From Coprococcus sp. (GTDB lineage: Bacteria > Bacillota > Clostridia > Lachnospirales > Lachnospiraceae), in contig JAEDGN010000104.1 in assembly GCA_016297495.1 (NCBI GenBank), positions 1-5,418 on the forward strand: a stretch of 5,418 nucleotides of DNA, given 5' to 3'. Below the pieces are notes generated by a model. That model was given only the letters and a program-made list of their open reading frames with translations, searched no databases and had not been told where the DNA came from. Each line of letters starts with the position of its first letter. Position 1 is the stretch's first letter. Below are positions 4,199 through 5,418 of this stretch, one piece after another. Made by a program: the position numbers and the translations under genes.

Positions 4199-5418
4199 CT
4201 GAATTGATTCGACTGGAATTTAAGAAAATATACAGAAAAAGGATGAACATTTTTGTGACTTTATACTGTTTTTTCGCCACCGTCCTTTTTTTCAGCCTGC
4301 CGTTCATTCAGTACCGTGCATGGGATGAAAATGGCATCATGCTGACAAAAGGCGAGGCCGTTTCCTACAAAAAGAAATGTTACAATGCCCTGGCTGGAAC
4401 TTTAACCGAAGAACGCATAGCCCGGGATATTGAGGAATATCAGATGATTGCCTCTGATCCGGATCATCTGATTACAGAAAGGGGCGGCGAGGTATCCTTT
4501 ACAGATGAAATATACTTCGGATATCTGGCGCCTCGCCAGAGCTATCTGAATATGATCGGCAACACCTACAATTACAATGGACTGGGGGCAATCAACATCC
4601 GGAGTATTGCCCCTGATGACATCTCCAGATTTTATGCAGCAAGAAATGAAACGGTCCAACAGCGCATAACAGACAATACTTACCTGAATAAAAGTGAACA
4701 GCAATACTGGTTAAACAAAAGTCTGGCTGTCACATCACCTTACGAATATGGCTATGTTCTTGGATGGGCAAACTTTGGTGATACAGCGGGAATGCTTATT
4801 ATCTGCATGCTTGGTATCTGTATAGCCATCGCGCCTGTTTTTGCCAGTGAATACCAGACAGGCACGGATGCTATTATTCTGTCCACAAGATATGGAAAAA
4901 GCAAGACCGTTACCGCTAAAATAATCGCCGCCATCCTGTTCGGAACCGTTGTATTTACCGTTAATGCTGCCTCCGCGTTACTTATTTCTCTGATAACCTT
5001 CGGCATGGAAGGCGGCAGTCTGCCGCTGCAGATCATGGACAGCACCTGCCCCTATGATCTGACATTTGCAGAAGCCATCTTTATTACTCTCGCCATTGCC
5101 TTTATTGTCATGCTTGGATTGGCCTCCCTGACCCTGCTGCTCTCAGCGAAAATGAGATCACCCTATCCGGTACTCATCATTGATGTGCTGATCATATTTG
5201 TTCCTGTATTCACGGGGACAGGCAGAACCAGCCTGTCCAGCCATATCCTGCAGCTGCTCCCCTATCAGGCCCTTTCAGGATTATCACAGTTCAAACAGTA
5301 CTTCTCCTGGTCCTTCGGAAATATTGTTCTGAATCTCTTGACCATGATCGTACTGGCATATGTGATCATATCTGCGCTGACCCTCTTCCTTGCCGCCTTA
5401 AGTTTTAAAAAACACCAG
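4195..5418 (+). CDS. ABC-2 type permease (3' end outside the window)
   Basis: The frame is open from ATG 4195 to the last base, giving at least 408 residues; no stop is reached. AGGGAGG at 4178-4184 precedes the start, which overlaps the ATPase stop by 4 nt. The layout is that of ABC-2 exporters: a basic N terminus (KKIYRKR), helix 1 (about 18-37), a large polar extracytoplasmic domain (about 38-195), then five further helices (about 196-217, 241-268, 294-317, 323-342, 378-402). Between helices 2 and 3 is a cytoplasmic loop, SEYQTGTDAIILSTRYGKSK, resembling the coupling segment that contacts the ATPase. The last visible residues, SFKKHQ, are basic and follow helix 6, so probably only a short C-terminal tail is missing. 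It forms the membrane channel of the exporter with the upstream ATPase. Substrate unknown; antimicrobial peptide or lipid-linked compound export is only inferred from context. Confidence 0.88.
   Translation, partial: MTELIRLEFKKIYRKRMNIFVTLYCFFATVLFFSLPFIQYRAWDENGIMLTKGEAVSYKKKCYNALAGTLTEERIARDIEEYQMIASDPDHLITERGGEVSFTDEIYFGYLAPRQSYLNMIGNTYNYNGLGAINIRSIAPDDISRFYAARNETVQQRITDNTYLNKSEQQYWLNKSLAVTSPYEYGYVLGWANFGDTAGMLIICMLGICIAIAPVFASEYQTGTDAIILSTRYGKSKTVTAKIIAAILFGTVVFTVNAASALLISLITFGMEGGSLPLQIMDSTCPYDLTFAEAIFITLAIAFIVMLGLASLTLLLSAKMRSPYPVLIIDVLIIFVPVFTGTGRTSLSSHILQLLPYQALSGLSQFKQYFSWSFGNIVLNLLTMIVLAYVIISALTLFLAALSFKKHQ

Overview
The window looks like chromosomal or accessory DNA of a low-to-mid GC Gram-positive of the class Clostridia, most likely a gut Lachnospiraceae-type bacterium. 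The basis is strong AGGAGG-type ribosome binding sites, AT-rich intergenic DNA, hairpins followed by T-runs, a VanR/VanS-type two-component system and a BcrA-type ABC transporter. The genus cannot be fixed from the sequence alone.

Left part (1-1190). A small stand-alone Cro/CI-type (XRE) DNA-binding protein (166-408) follows a cluster of ATAGCCTA half-sites that looks like its operator. Next comes a 147-residue protein (528-971) with its own extended -10 promoter. It is one nearly continuous heptad-repeat coiled coil, encoded by two arrays of 21-bp repeats, and I cannot assign it a function. An intergenic stretch of about 170 bp with possible RNA structure, and one more copy of the TAGGCTAT motif, leads to a terminator-like hairpin at 1143-1177.

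Right part (1200-5418). A two-component system very similar in sequence to VanR/VanS, the glycopeptide-resistance regulators, is encoded at 1329-2030 (response regulator) and 2020-3204 (histidine kinase, TTG start, 11-nt overlap). Upstream of the regulator lie two direct repeats of TTTCTTAA, 11 bp apart and just upstream of a -10-like hexamer. This fits binding of an OmpR-family regulator to its own promoter. After the kinase comes a strong intrinsic terminator (3248-3282), then an ABC-2-type exporter: ATPase (3311-4198) and permease (4195 to the window end, cut off, 4-nt ATGA overlap with the ATPase).

How it may work together (inference): the membrane kinase senses a cell-envelope signal or an envelope-active antibiotic and phosphorylates the regulator at Asp53. 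The regulator then activates its own operon and possibly the adjacent exporter. No vanH, vanA/B/G-type ligase or vanX gene is visible, so the window gives no evidence of glycopeptide resistance as such. The main points of interest are a VanRS-type pair next to an exporter instead of a cell-wall remodelling operon, the terminator placed between sensor and exporter, and the regulator plus coiled-coil cassette.
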